Shown here piece by piece: positions 37,201-48,000 of a stretch of DNA of 64,000 nucleotides (positions are counted from its first letter, which is position 1; each line of letters opens with the position of its first letter). The DNA lies in the NCBI GenBank assembly GCA_020746105.1, contig CM036618.1, forward strand, positions 97,148,122 to 97,212,121, read 5' to 3'. The translations under genes and the position numbers were made by a program. Under the pieces are notes generated by a model. The model made no database searches. It was not told the DNA's origin and worked only from the letters and a program-made list of their open reading frames with translations. This DNA comes from Trogon surrucura. Taxonomy: Eukaryota > Chordata > Aves > Trogoniformes > Trogonidae.

Positions 37201-38492
37201 CTTCATTCTAAAAATTCTAAGCCAGACGGGACAGAGAGAAACTCCAGCAAAAACTATAATTTAGAAAAGGAACATAGAAGGATTATTTCTAATAGGCTGC
37301 AGGAAGTCTACTGAAAAGCTCACACTTTCCCCATTAAGAAGAGAGACTTCTGATGTTACGGACAAAAACTTTAAAAAAGCAGAACTAAAAACCTGTCTTT
37401 ATGAAGATACTAGACTGCCTCACATTTTGAACTTAAATACCTACCAGCAGCACTTTGCCCCCTTGCATAATAGATCATCCCCCAGACACTAAGGAAATGT
37501 TCAAGGGATTGTACCAGCACAGAAAATAAGCCTTCCCAGATCCTCTCCTAATAAAAGCATCAAACTGCAGCAACTTCTGTGAACAATGCAGTTAAATAGT
37601 TGCCCACGTTCTATGATTCAGTATTAATATTATATACTAACCTTGCTTTCTTTGAGGTCAATGCCTTGTTTTCATTTAACTTGCGGCCGCCGCTTTCTTA
37701 AAGAAGAATAAAATCATAAACCAATAAATTTCTCAATTCTGAGCATAATTTAAAAAGCTGTTTACAGCTCTTACACACGTGCAAATAAACTCACCATGAC
37801 AGAAATACAGCACAGCGTTAAAGTGCAGGACAACAGAATATACTGTGCTCTGTTTGCATTCCACACAGGAAGAAAAGACAAGTTCAATACCAAAGAGCTC
37901 AGGGTACATAAATTTCGCATGTGTTAAACTACAATAGGAGGGAAATTACAGGAGTGTTGAGGGTTAGGGCCGGGCTGGCCACTGAATGCTGACAAATGTT
38001 CTCTAATCCCTTTCTTTCCCCAAACAGGGAAGGAAACGGAATGAGGCAGAGAAACTTAAATTACCCTGATTAACAATTTCAAATTTTAGCCGTTAGAGCG
38101 TAAGGCATCTCAGGTGCCCAACTGCCTTTAAGACACCTGAAGAGCGGGCGTTAAACCTCCCCGGGATTACCTGTAGTGTTTCTTGCACCATCTTTCCACG
38201 TATCGGGAGTGATCACCGTACCGAGCTTCTTCTCGCCTACGTAAGGAAACGTCAGAAAGGAAACCAAACTAACCCCAGGCCGCGTTAAGTACCCACACCA
38301 GGCGCGGCCTGCGGGGGGACGCAGCTCACGCACAGGCATTCCCCGAACCGCCACCTACGGCCCGCCCTGCAGGCCCGGTGACCCGCAGCCGCTCCTCAAC
38401 CTCCGGGGACCCCCGAGAACAGGACCGCGTGTCCCCCTCCCGCCCCGCCTCCCCCTGCCCGCCCGCCCGCACTCACACTTCTCGCACACCAT
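34222..38492 (-). CDS. CRIPT: CRIPT, cysteine-rich PDZ-binding protein (5 coding exons)
   Basis: The minus-strand coding exons are 38477-38492, 38171-38236, 37642-37696, 37040-37143 and 34222-34286. All four introns have GT...AG ends and the phases join exactly, giving 306 nt and 101 aa, the usual CRIPT length. The start MVCEKCEKK is at 38492; the first donor is a perfect GTGAGT that splits Cys6. CxxC pairs (C3/C6, CRIC and YCQGC in exon 4, CSMC in exon 5) form the zinc-binding core. The C-terminus KQTSV is a class I PDZ ligand, known to bind the third PDZ domain of PSD-95. CRIPT has also been found in the activated minor (U12) spliceosome, and human CRIPT loss causes a short-stature syndrome. 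The gene is head-to-head with PIGF, with start codons about 590 bp apart. Intron 4 (34287-37039) holds an old CR1 and an A25 run. No disruption is seen, so the gene looks functional. Confidence 0.98.
34625..34648. repeat. Poly(A) run in CRIPT intron 4
   Basis: An uninterrupted run of about 24 A on the plus strand (T on the CRIPT sense strand). No SINE or LINE body was recognised next to it. Confidence 0.8.
36609..36980 (-). repeat. Old CR1 LINE 3' fragment in CRIPT intron 4
   Basis: Plus-strand wording follows the antisense CR1 3' region in order: GGCTGGAAAGGATCTCCAG, then TGTCCCTGCCCC, CACCCTCACAGTGAAAATTG, ACATTCCAACCTGTGCACA and AAACCCCATCGTAGCC. The CR1 sense strand is therefore the same as CRIPT. 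The copy is heavily diverged. It lies about 60 bp inside intron 4 from the exon 4 donor at 37039. Confidence 0.8.
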
Positions 38493-38512
38493 GCCGGCCC
38501 CGACCACCACCG

Positions 38513-38530
38513 CCACAACAACAACAACAA
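38513..38530. repeat. (ACA)n trinucleotide repeat in the CRIPT 5' UTR
   Basis: Six ACA units on plus, read as GTT repeats on the CRIPT sense strand, about 20-40 nt upstream of the CRIPT start codon. It probably lies inside the transcribed 5' UTR. Confidence 0.8.
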
Positions 38531-38589
38531 ACAGCCGCTTCCGGTAAACCCCGGAACTGAAGCACGCACGCACGCGCGCTTGCTTCCGG

Positions 38590-38644
38590 TTTGTTGCCGG
38601 GAGCCCCGCGCGCGCGCCGCGGCGGCGGCTGCGGGGACGCTGCG
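38590..38644 (+). other. PIGF: Probable non-coding first exon of PIGF
   Basis: GCTGCG followed by the donor GTAAGA at 38645 lies just after the ETS motifs. A good acceptor (CTGTCTTGCAG, ending at 39057) lies 22 bp before the PIGF start codon. Human PIGF also begins with a non-coding exon, so a short intron 38645-39057 is the simplest reading. The 5' border is a guess. Confidence 0.6.
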
Positions 38645-38660
38645 GTAAGAGGCGGAGCGG

Positions 38661-38710
38661 CCCCCTCACCCCCCCACCCCACCCCACACACACACACACA
38701 CCCCCCCCCC
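38661..38710. repeat. C-tract / (CA)n simple repeat
   Basis: Runs C5, C7, C4 and C4 separated by 1-2 nt (38661-38684), then (CA)8 (38685-38700) and C10 (38701-38710). A further C12 lies at 38825-38836. On the minus strand this is G-rich and fits the four-run quadruplex pattern. It lies within the presumed PIGF intron 1. Confidence 0.85.
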
Positions 38711-39079
38711 ACATCTCCCACACGCCTCCCCAGCCCCCTCCTGTCGCCGCTGCCGTCTCCCATCTGAGGCGGGAGCGGTGGGGGGCGGCCCGGCCCCGGG
38801 CACGGAAGGGCCTGAGGCGGTTTTCCCCCCCCCCCCGCCCCGTCAGGAAGCGCGTCCGGCGCCGTGAGGGCAGCCGGTGCCCGCCCGGTGCTGCTGCGTT
38901 CCGCGGCTTCGGGGGTTTTTGGGTTGTTTTTTTCTTAAAGGGATTGACGTTTGTCCCCAAGTAGTCGCTTTCACCCCCAAACTAAGCTCCTTGCGACCGG
39001 GAGGAAGGTTGTTACCCGGTGCGTCCCGGTGACGGGGTGGGACTCGCTGTCTTGCAGGTGGCGGGGCACGAGGAGCGCG

Positions 39080-42000
39080 ATGAGAGAAGCGGAGCTGAGG
39101 AGGCTCCTGGCCGCCAACCTCCTCGGGGCTTTCTCGGTTGTTCTGACCGCCGTCGTTCCGGGTTTCTTCTGGGACGGATTCACGGTTTTGGGGACGCACC
39201 TCGCGTGGCTGTGTGTTTGTTCCGTTTGCGTTAGTGCCCTTAACATAATCTTGCACTTAGTCCTTAAGCCCAGTCTGTCTCCTAAGAGAAGTTCCTTTGC
39301 TCACAAGGTAAGATTTTTATCCTTGAATTGCTACCCGACGGTATGGAGGGGAAGCACATTCTTTCACTGAAGCCATTCTTTCACTGAATCAGATGAAAGA
39401 AAGAAAACCATTTTTGGTGATAAATTCTTGTTTTCCGTGAATGAGCCGAGTGTAGCCCATTTTGAAATAAGTTCCCCGATATTTTCCCGATGTTAAATTT
39501 TCTCTACCTGTGAACAGCCTGTTCAGTTGAGCAAATCTGTGCCTTTTTCTTGTCAATGTGCCGTCGATTGTAGTCTCAGCCACTGATCTTCCGACAATTT
39601 TGTATGGTGGCAAAAATCGGCAAAATTGGATGGGTGCCGAGCTCGTTTCATAGTCCAGGCTTGACCTTCAGCATTGTGAAGAAACACTTTTCTAAGTTGT
39701 TAATAACTTTTCAAGGAAGATAAATCAGTTTTAGAATTTGCAATGTAAACAAAGCTGGTAAATTTTTAAAAGATATGTGGAAAATTGCTGAAATGGGAAT
39801 GTTTCCCTGAATGATGAAATTTGCATACCCAAGAATCTCAATCTGGAAGTAACTTTTATAGTTACAGTTTGTGACAGGAGCGTTAAAGGTGTGAATCCTG
39901 ATGAAAGAGGTTTGAACTGAGCGAATTTGGAGCAGCACACAACTTGTTCAGGAGTGGGGGAATGCATCAGCAGTTTGAAGTGAGGTGGAGTCTTGCACTC
40001 CCCATGTGGTGTTTCTTAAACATTTAAGCAAACATCCCTGAAAGTGGTATCTTTGTATGCAAAGCTTCTGTCTAGGTTTGCTGACTGAGAGAGATGTGAA
40101 ATACACAAAATCGTTATGGAAAACAAGTTTTCTAAGCTATCCATGATTTAAAAATGAAGCAGGCTTCGTGTTCTAGGCGAGATTTCGTCTCAGCCTAGCA
40201 TAAATAAATAGCATAAAGAGCATAAATATATAAAAAAAGAATGCATTCAAGTGAAATTATGGGTTTCCTTTGGTGATCTGATCAGAGCAGACCTAACCAG
40301 ACCTGTTTATCAAGTAGCTTTGCTTCTATATGATATAGTGAGTACCCAGGAATTGTTGTTTATATTCGTAAAAAATGACGTGTTTTGCAGATTCATGGAA
40401 AATCATGGACATTTCTCAAATGGATTTAGAATTTAGGATGTAAAGTTTAAAATATAGTGGGTTTATTTCCTGTAATTTTAAGTAGTACATTTTATTCCAA
40501 AAGTAATTTTTTTTCCTCATATTAGGTATTTTCTTGCTTTTAAATATTTTAAACTCTCTGTGAAAAATGCCTTTTGATGAATGGACGTAACAGTCAGTTG
40601 TAAAACAGAAGTGTACAACTGTCCAATAAAATTATCTATTTAACTTGACATTTCCAGTTATATTTTTAATATATTTGTCTTGTAATATGGTACAGGAAGA
40701 ATTAATTATTTAAAGTATTGAGCACAGGGAAAATGTTTTGAAATATGCCATGCTAGTATCGTACTGTGCTGTAGCTGAAATTAAAGAAATGGGTAGAGTA
40801 CAATACTATTGATGAGATAAAGACTATGCTGTGTTCTTTATGTTCTCTTGTCTTTTGCAACATCATTCTGATATTTTATTGCTCTTTTTTAGATATCCAG
40901 ATTTGTAAAATGCTGTATGTACTTTTTCATGTCTTGCATACTATTTCATGCGATTATTGTTCTTTATGGAGCACCTCTCATAGAGTAAGTCAGAAGACCC
41001 TGTCTTTCTCTAAACCTTTTAAGGGGCAGTTCTCCGTGCAGACATTGGCATAAGTACCTGTCTGTTTCCTCGTACATTGGAAGTTAAAGGATAAGCTTCT
41101 GCCTGGGGGAGGGAGGGTGGCTGTTTTGGTCATTGGTTGGTTTTTTTGTTTGTTTCGGGTGGATTTTTTTAGAAGCTGGCTCTTACAATTTCTGTATATT
41201 TGGAGGTGTGTCGTTCAAGACACGTACAATTCCTCTCACTTAGGTATTTATGTTAAACATGCAGGTAGAAACATTTTTTCAAGTTTCGTTTAGGCATTTT
41301 GCCCGTGAGATTCTGAAACAGGCATCTTGCGTATCTTTCATCCTGTTGATATTAGCATTTTAATTTTTTTGGAATGATTAAAAAATATATTTAAAATTAA
41401 AAAAAAAGAAAGGCACGAAGCAACCTGATTGCTGGGAGACATACTAAGTTACTGACTAACAGTGGCATCATGTCATTTGATTTCATGGTTGCTTCTACAA
41501 CATCAAACTAGAAGCATAAATGGAATAATGAAGTAAATATCCAAGCTTAGTTCAATTTAGAACTGATTTTCTATGAGGTACACCTGTGTTTATAAAAATG
41601 TTACGGATACCAGGCAATTAAAATTATTACTACAATTCAGTCTTCAAGATAACAATTTGATACCAGGATTCCTTCCATCTTTCTTTACTATTCTACAGAA
41701 TACAAAGAAAATACTTTACTCTTCTATGTGAGGTTTAAGAAAGCACGCACGCATTCACAGGTTGACTTAGAGGTCTGGGTTGGTTTTTTTCCCTAAAGCT
41801 TGGAACTCTTGCAAAATTAGGAACTACCTCAATTAACTTGTAATAATATTCTTTCTTTCTAGGTCAGTGACTGAGACGTTTTTGTTTGCAGTTCTCCTGT
41901 CTACCTTTACTACTTTACAATGCTTGTGTTTGCTGGGACCAAACGTACAAGCGTGGATACGGGTATTTAGTAAAAATGGGTAAGTTCTGTTCTAAAGTTT

Positions 42001-45000
42001 CTCATTGTACTTAAAACAGAAATGGACAGAGTTGATGCAAACTATTTATCATGGATTTCTTTGTAAAGAAAGTAAAAATTCTTGAATTGTGGGTGGTTTT
42101 TCATACATACAGGTGGTTTTCTGACAAAGAAAATTATGATTTATTTTGAAGATGTTGATTCCAAAAAACAGCTTTTATTTTTGGTGTCTGGACGCTGAAT
42201 CTCACTTTATATGTGTTTGAAGGAACACATTGTACTGGTGTAAAACCATTGTGCAGTCCAGTATGATGATTGTCAAATAAAGAGGGAAACTTGAGACTGA
42301 GCTGTGAAGGGAGAATCTTGCACATGATCCAGTAGTACCTTCGTAAGTACAGCTTTTAAAGTAGGAATAAAAAGCCAAAGCAAACACTATTTTAACAGTA
42401 TTTTTAACTTGAACATAATGGTGAAAATTATATATCATTTACTGTGGTCTTAAGTATGTGATCTTTACCCATGCTCTTTTTCAGATTTCAGAGTTGTTTT
42501 CAGTGTCAGAGTTTTCAAGCATTAATTTTTTTCTAGGGTTTGCTTAAAGTAAAATTAGCCCTTTTACCTCATTTTCACTTTGGTGATAGCCATGGCCTTA
42601 GCATGTATCAAGGATAATGCGTTTTTCAGAAGTATGCTCTCTCTTCTGCCTTTTTTCACTCACTAGAGAGGATTGTTGAAAGACTGGGATGCCAAAACAT
42701 AAAGAAGCCCCACATATGCTTGAGATGTAACAGTGTTAGCATTCATTTCCTTTTAATAGTTTGTAAGGGTGAAGTCTCATCACGAAAGAAAGTGATAAGT
42801 TGTATAATGCTGCTGAACTATGGAGTTACTTTTGGTGTAAACTTTTGTAGAGGAAGATGAAAGTAGACTTTATATAGTAGTTTCAGGTACTGACTTTTGG
42901 TTTATCTCTGCTCTCAGCTTACAGACAAATATCTTGCAATTCTTATTCAAGTCTGTTACGCTTGTTTTTTTTATCATCAGTGGAAGAGTTGAATAGGATT
43001 TAATAAAAAGCATGGAGTCGTTTAGCCAAAACATATCAGTGCTGATGTACTTTGTCATCTTTGGAGTCTTTGCAACTGGAAATAGTAGTTGAATTGAATA
43101 ACAGATGTTTGACAACACTGCCTTTGTGCCAGGTTAGATTTTGAATGCCTGTCGATTTCTTTCTTTCCTAGTCTAGATTTTAATGTTATTTCAGCATGAT
43201 TATTGCATAGGAAACTGAGTTGTCACAGCAAAAATGTCAAAACAAGACAACCTGTACGTAGTTCTTACTAGTAAGCCATGTGATGTTGTCTGAATAAAAT
43301 GACTATTTAATGATCATGTTTATTTAGACTAGCCTTTGAGTGAAAACAGGCTACAAAGAAATATTGTAGCAAGCTGCCCTTTCAAAAATAATCCTGTGTT
43401 TTTTCATTTGACCTCATGAATGAGTTGGAAAGTCTTGTGCATAGGTGTGAGCTGAGCGTAGACATGATGTATTAAAAGGTTGTCTCTAACGTAGCTGTGT
43501 GGAATGAGGTGGGACTGGCTGAATAGAGGCAAAGGATAGTTGGGTAAGATCAGCTCAGCTGTTTGCCTTGAAAGAAGTGTTTAACAAATTGAATTGCACT
43601 GGAATAGCAAGCTGGAAAATCTGATCAAGTGTATAGTTTAGTATGAAAAAAGAACGTTTCAAGAATATATGAATACAATTTAGACTGAAGTAACCACTGG
43701 CATTTCTTTTGTTATTCACCTGTGCAATATTTATGTGCTTGTGCTATTGTCTTGGTAGAAAGACAGAAGAAGCCATCTAGAAAAAGAACATTTATCTTGA
43801 GATATCAAATGTAAATAAGTAACAGATACTAATCACTTGGCAGAAAGCTACCCAGAGCAATGGCTATGTTTCTTAGGTGGTCTGGTGTGAAAATACTGAT
43901 ATGTGTAATGCCTTGCCATAGGACAATTCATAAAGTTATATTCAGGTAACTCGGATGTAGTCAGTCGTGTCATAGTAGCTGTGATCCAACCAAGTGAGCC
44001 AGACTTAAGTATTTTGGAGATAACCTTGCAAAGTGCTTATTGTTTCTGCAGAGGCATTCAGCTTTCTCTGTTTCTACTTGCAGCACTTTGAAATGCTACA
44101 CTTTGAATGTCTTGGCTAAATCACTGCTAATACAGTTACTACTATCAGTCTTTAAGAGCCTATGCCTTTAAGAGGTGGATCATATGTCCTGTCTCATGTC
44201 ATCTGTGACACTGCAGGTTTATTGTTTATGGGTTTATTGTTTATTGGGTTGTTGGCACTGTGGAGGGGAGGTGGTGTTTGGGGATTTCTTTTGTATACAT
44301 GAAACAGTTGTAGCTCAGATAGCTCTCAGTTCAGTTATTCAGCTTCTGAAAATGATCTTCAAGAACTTTCTATGTGTAGACTCCTAAATAGTATTATAGT
44401 TAAATTGGGACCTTTCCCCTCAAAAAAAAAAAAAAAAGCTGGTAGGATTGGGAATTGAAACGGAGTGTTGTAAATTAAAAGGGATGGGTTTATTGTAAAA
44501 GAAACAGTTCGGCTCAAAATGCCAACATTGCACTATAAATATTACAATCTGTATGACCTTTATTTTGCAAACAATGAAAAATCTTTTCCCCATGCTTGTG
44601 AACCATTTGATCAATAGCAAATGCAGCAGTGAGTTAGGTGTACTCAGAAGCAAAGTCAGAAATTTTAGATTCTTCAAAACAAGGTGTAGGGTTAAAGCTT
44701 TCACGTCATGCAACCTCAACAGCACATGTGAAGTTCAGAGTTTACGGTCCATGTAGTCTTCTAGCCACAAAAATGCATGTCTTTTTTCTTCTCTTAGCTA
44801 AAGCTGGGTTTGTGTTTATTATCTGAGACGAAGCAAACTTGAGGTTCCAATCTCTGACCTTGCTGATTTGGAGCAGGGATTTCAGGCTGGTTCTCCTGTG
44901 TCGGAACTGTGCCCTACTGTGTTCTGAGCTTCTGCTGTTCTGTTCCATAACTGGTACTAAGTACTCAAATGTTCCTGGCTTGAGAAAAGCAAAGAAGTCC

Positions 45001-48000
45001 CTTGGTAGACTAATGACAGACAATAAGTGCTTATCTATTAAACAGAAACCTGACTTTTCCGAAACTTGAAGTCAGCAGTGGTAGAAAGCTGTAAACTGAG
45101 AACTGAAGTCATTACCATCTCCTGTGGTATGATACGTGCCGTGATTGGCAATGCAAGTGTTAGAAATTGCCTGCAATCGAACTTACCCTGCAGCCAGCGT
45201 GCTAGAACTTGGATGCGACATTGCTGAAGGGCTGCAATGTGCAGGGTACATTTATTTGCAGTGTTTCTTTTCAGTTGATGGAAATTTGCTTTGAATTATT
45301 CACATAGTGGACTTCTATTTTAAATTTTGAATTGTCATAGTCATGAAATAATATGTCAGCACCACAGAGTACTTTGTGACTCTGCCTGCACTTTTCTATA
45401 TAATCCCATGCTACCCTTTCATGCCTGCTTCTCCCTGGAATGCATGCAGTATCACTGTGATGTTTTCATTTGCTCAGTCAAGCAGTGTTTCAAGCTCAGT
45501 AGGATTGTTTGCAGGTAAAATAAATTAGCTTTTGCAGTAAACATCTCAAGGGGAAAAAAAATCTGAATGTGTGGTATAGGAAGATTGTGATATAACTAAA
45601 ATATGTAACTTATATTTTACATGTAGTTTGTGTCCTTTAGGAGAAACCTGCATGCTATTTATCTAAAATATGGATTTTTATGTCTGGTTTTACTCTCAGA
45701 AATATTGAGAGAAATCAGATCCAGCATTCTGACATGGTAACTTTTACTGCTGTTGAAATCTTTTAACACCCTGTCTTTACAGACCTGTGTCCATTTGGGA
45801 AAGCAGTCTACAGATTACTACTCTGTGCAGTATACTTGGAGCTTGGTTTGGAGCATTTCCTATTCCTCTTGATTGGGATCGGCCTTGGCAGGTTAGTACA
45901 CACACCTTTATCATAAATATAAAACTACTTTTTTTCTGGATATGCACACTACACAATATTGCTCTGAAACTGTACAGGTATGTTGGACTTAGTCATAAGC
46001 TGTTCCTGCAGAGTTATGCCAGACATTTTAAAAGTCATTGGAAGCAAAGTTTTTACCTCAATTTTTAATAGGTTCTTTGTTACAGACTTATGAGTGTCTG
46101 TTGCATGCAAATTCTACCATGAAATAGAGCTGTGAGTATTTCAATAAGCAGCAGCTAGACACGCAGGAGGAAAAATGTGAAATTGCAAAGATGGCTCCAA
46201 GTTTGTCTGCCTTCAGTCTGGTAGCTTTTATTGTTTATGGGTAGGGAAGGAAAGATGCTTTCCTAGTGTTTTAGTTTCCCTCTGTCTTCCATAAAAGCAC
46301 TTAACAGAATGCATTTTAAATGGATTGGGATTGATTTGTGGGAATGGTGTGGCCAAGGCACTGTACTAAAAACTTACATTCTGATTTCAAAGAAAGGCAA
46401 GCATTAGCTTTTCAGTCACACAATAAAAATGTGAAGCTGGCATTGCAGATTCTGTCTTTATAAATTCAAATGTCTTCTTAATATGTTTGTTGGCATGGAG
46501 AAATGATTCCATTAAACATAATTGAAGTCTGCATTTGCCATAAAATGATGACACTAGTAACAACTTTTTCCTAAACGCGCTCAGTGGGTATTTTCTTCTG
46601 TCAGGTTACCAAACTCATATGCTCTCTCAGCTGAACAGTATCTGCCAGGCCTGTTCTTAAGCAGATGGTTTCAAAGATTTCTTTCAGAAATCAGTTTAAC
46701 AGGCAACACACTTTTTTTTCTCTGATACTGTAGAGACAGTGAGGCTTACAGCTGCAATGGAAATGTGTCTTCCGTAAGTAACTAACCGCCTGATTTGAGG
46801 CCACCAGCCTTTCTTCACAACAGTGTAATGAGATATTAAAATTTCTATTTAAAAAATAATAGAGGAGTAGGTTAATACTTAAAAAAAAAAACCCAGGTTT
46901 TCTTCCCCAGGTTTTACTCTCGCGAGATGTTTCACAGTCAGTCTGACTCGCGACTCGTTAATTGTTGATGGACATGAATGTAACCCAAAAATCAATTGAC
47001 TCATTGAAGTGCAATCTCATACCTTCTTGCAAACTTTTATTCACTTTCCTGTTCCAGTGAGAGGCAAGCACTCTTTTTCAGGGTTTTTAAATAGCATGTC
47101 GCATCTGGCAGGTTTTATCTTTATTCCCAAAATCTCAGACTTTGCTACTATGCTGTGTATGAAAGCTTCACCTTTTATGCACCAATGATGTAAGGAAAAT
47201 TTAATAAGTAAGTCAGTAGGTTCTGATTAACAAAACAAAGACATTAATAGATTAAAACAGATACTTTAAGTAGAGTTAATTGCTTAATTTGTTCATTGCC
47301 CCATCTTCCCGAAGCAGGAGACACAAGTTTGGTAATGGTCTGGCAGCTTTTCCTACTTGAAAATTCTTCCAGGTCAGTAAATGTCCAATGTGACTGACAG
47401 AAGTTAAGCTCTATAATCTATACTTAGACATCTAAAAAGATATTATCTGACTCCTCAAAACAGCAAAACATTTGCAGAAACCTCAGATACCATAACTTGT
47501 CACTAGCTGTTTCTGGGCATGAATGCTCCCCAGAGAATTCAGGCAGCTGCAGCAATTGTCTGTCTGCATTTCCCTTTTCCTTCACCATCTCCACCCTCAT
47601 TTCTGACATACTCCTGATACCAAAGTTGGCAGGGGTGAGTTTCTGTCTGTCAGTTCCTGCATCAAAGCAATCTTCCTGTGCCTAGATCCAGGGCACTTGC
47701 GGTTGTGTTCTTTCCCTTAAATTCCCCTCATACTTCCCCATCATCACTTCTCCACCTTTTACCTTGTAGGGTTTAAAATAGTGGGATGGGGAAAGAAATC
47801 TTGCTTTCCGTTTTGAGGTCTGACTGCTTGATGGTTACTTTAATCACTATGTGAGCAATTCAAGAGCAGCCGCAGAGAAGTTTGCTTATCAGTCCTGCAG
47901 GCTGCCACTTCGATGGTCTTCGAAAACTGCAGTTTAAAGTGCTAATTTTTTAACATCTGCTGTGTAAGGGCAAATGAAAGATGTTCTTGTTAAAATGTTA

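Larger units (their letters stand above)
38330..39250. promoter_or_regulatory. CpG island with the shared CRIPT/PIGF promoter
   Basis: Composition changes abruptly to G+C- and CpG-rich over about 0.9 kb around the two start codons. Between the CRIPT start (38492) and the probable PIGF first exon (donor at 38645) are three ETS-type motifs: CTTCCGG at 38538-38544, CCGGAA at 38551-38556 and CTTCCGG at 38583-38589. ETS/GABP sites near the transcription start are usual in divergent housekeeping promoters. No TATA box is evident. Alternating purine-pyrimidine (GCACGCACGCACGCGCGC) lies at 38561-38579. Confidence 0.85.

Noticed and set aside
38355..38960. 201-codon open frame on minus over the CRIPT/PIGF promoter
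   Set aside because: It spans CRIPT exon 1, its donor and the CpG island. The open length follows from G+C-rich composition. Only the part from MVCEKC at 38492 belongs to a protein, and that part is spliced at 38477.
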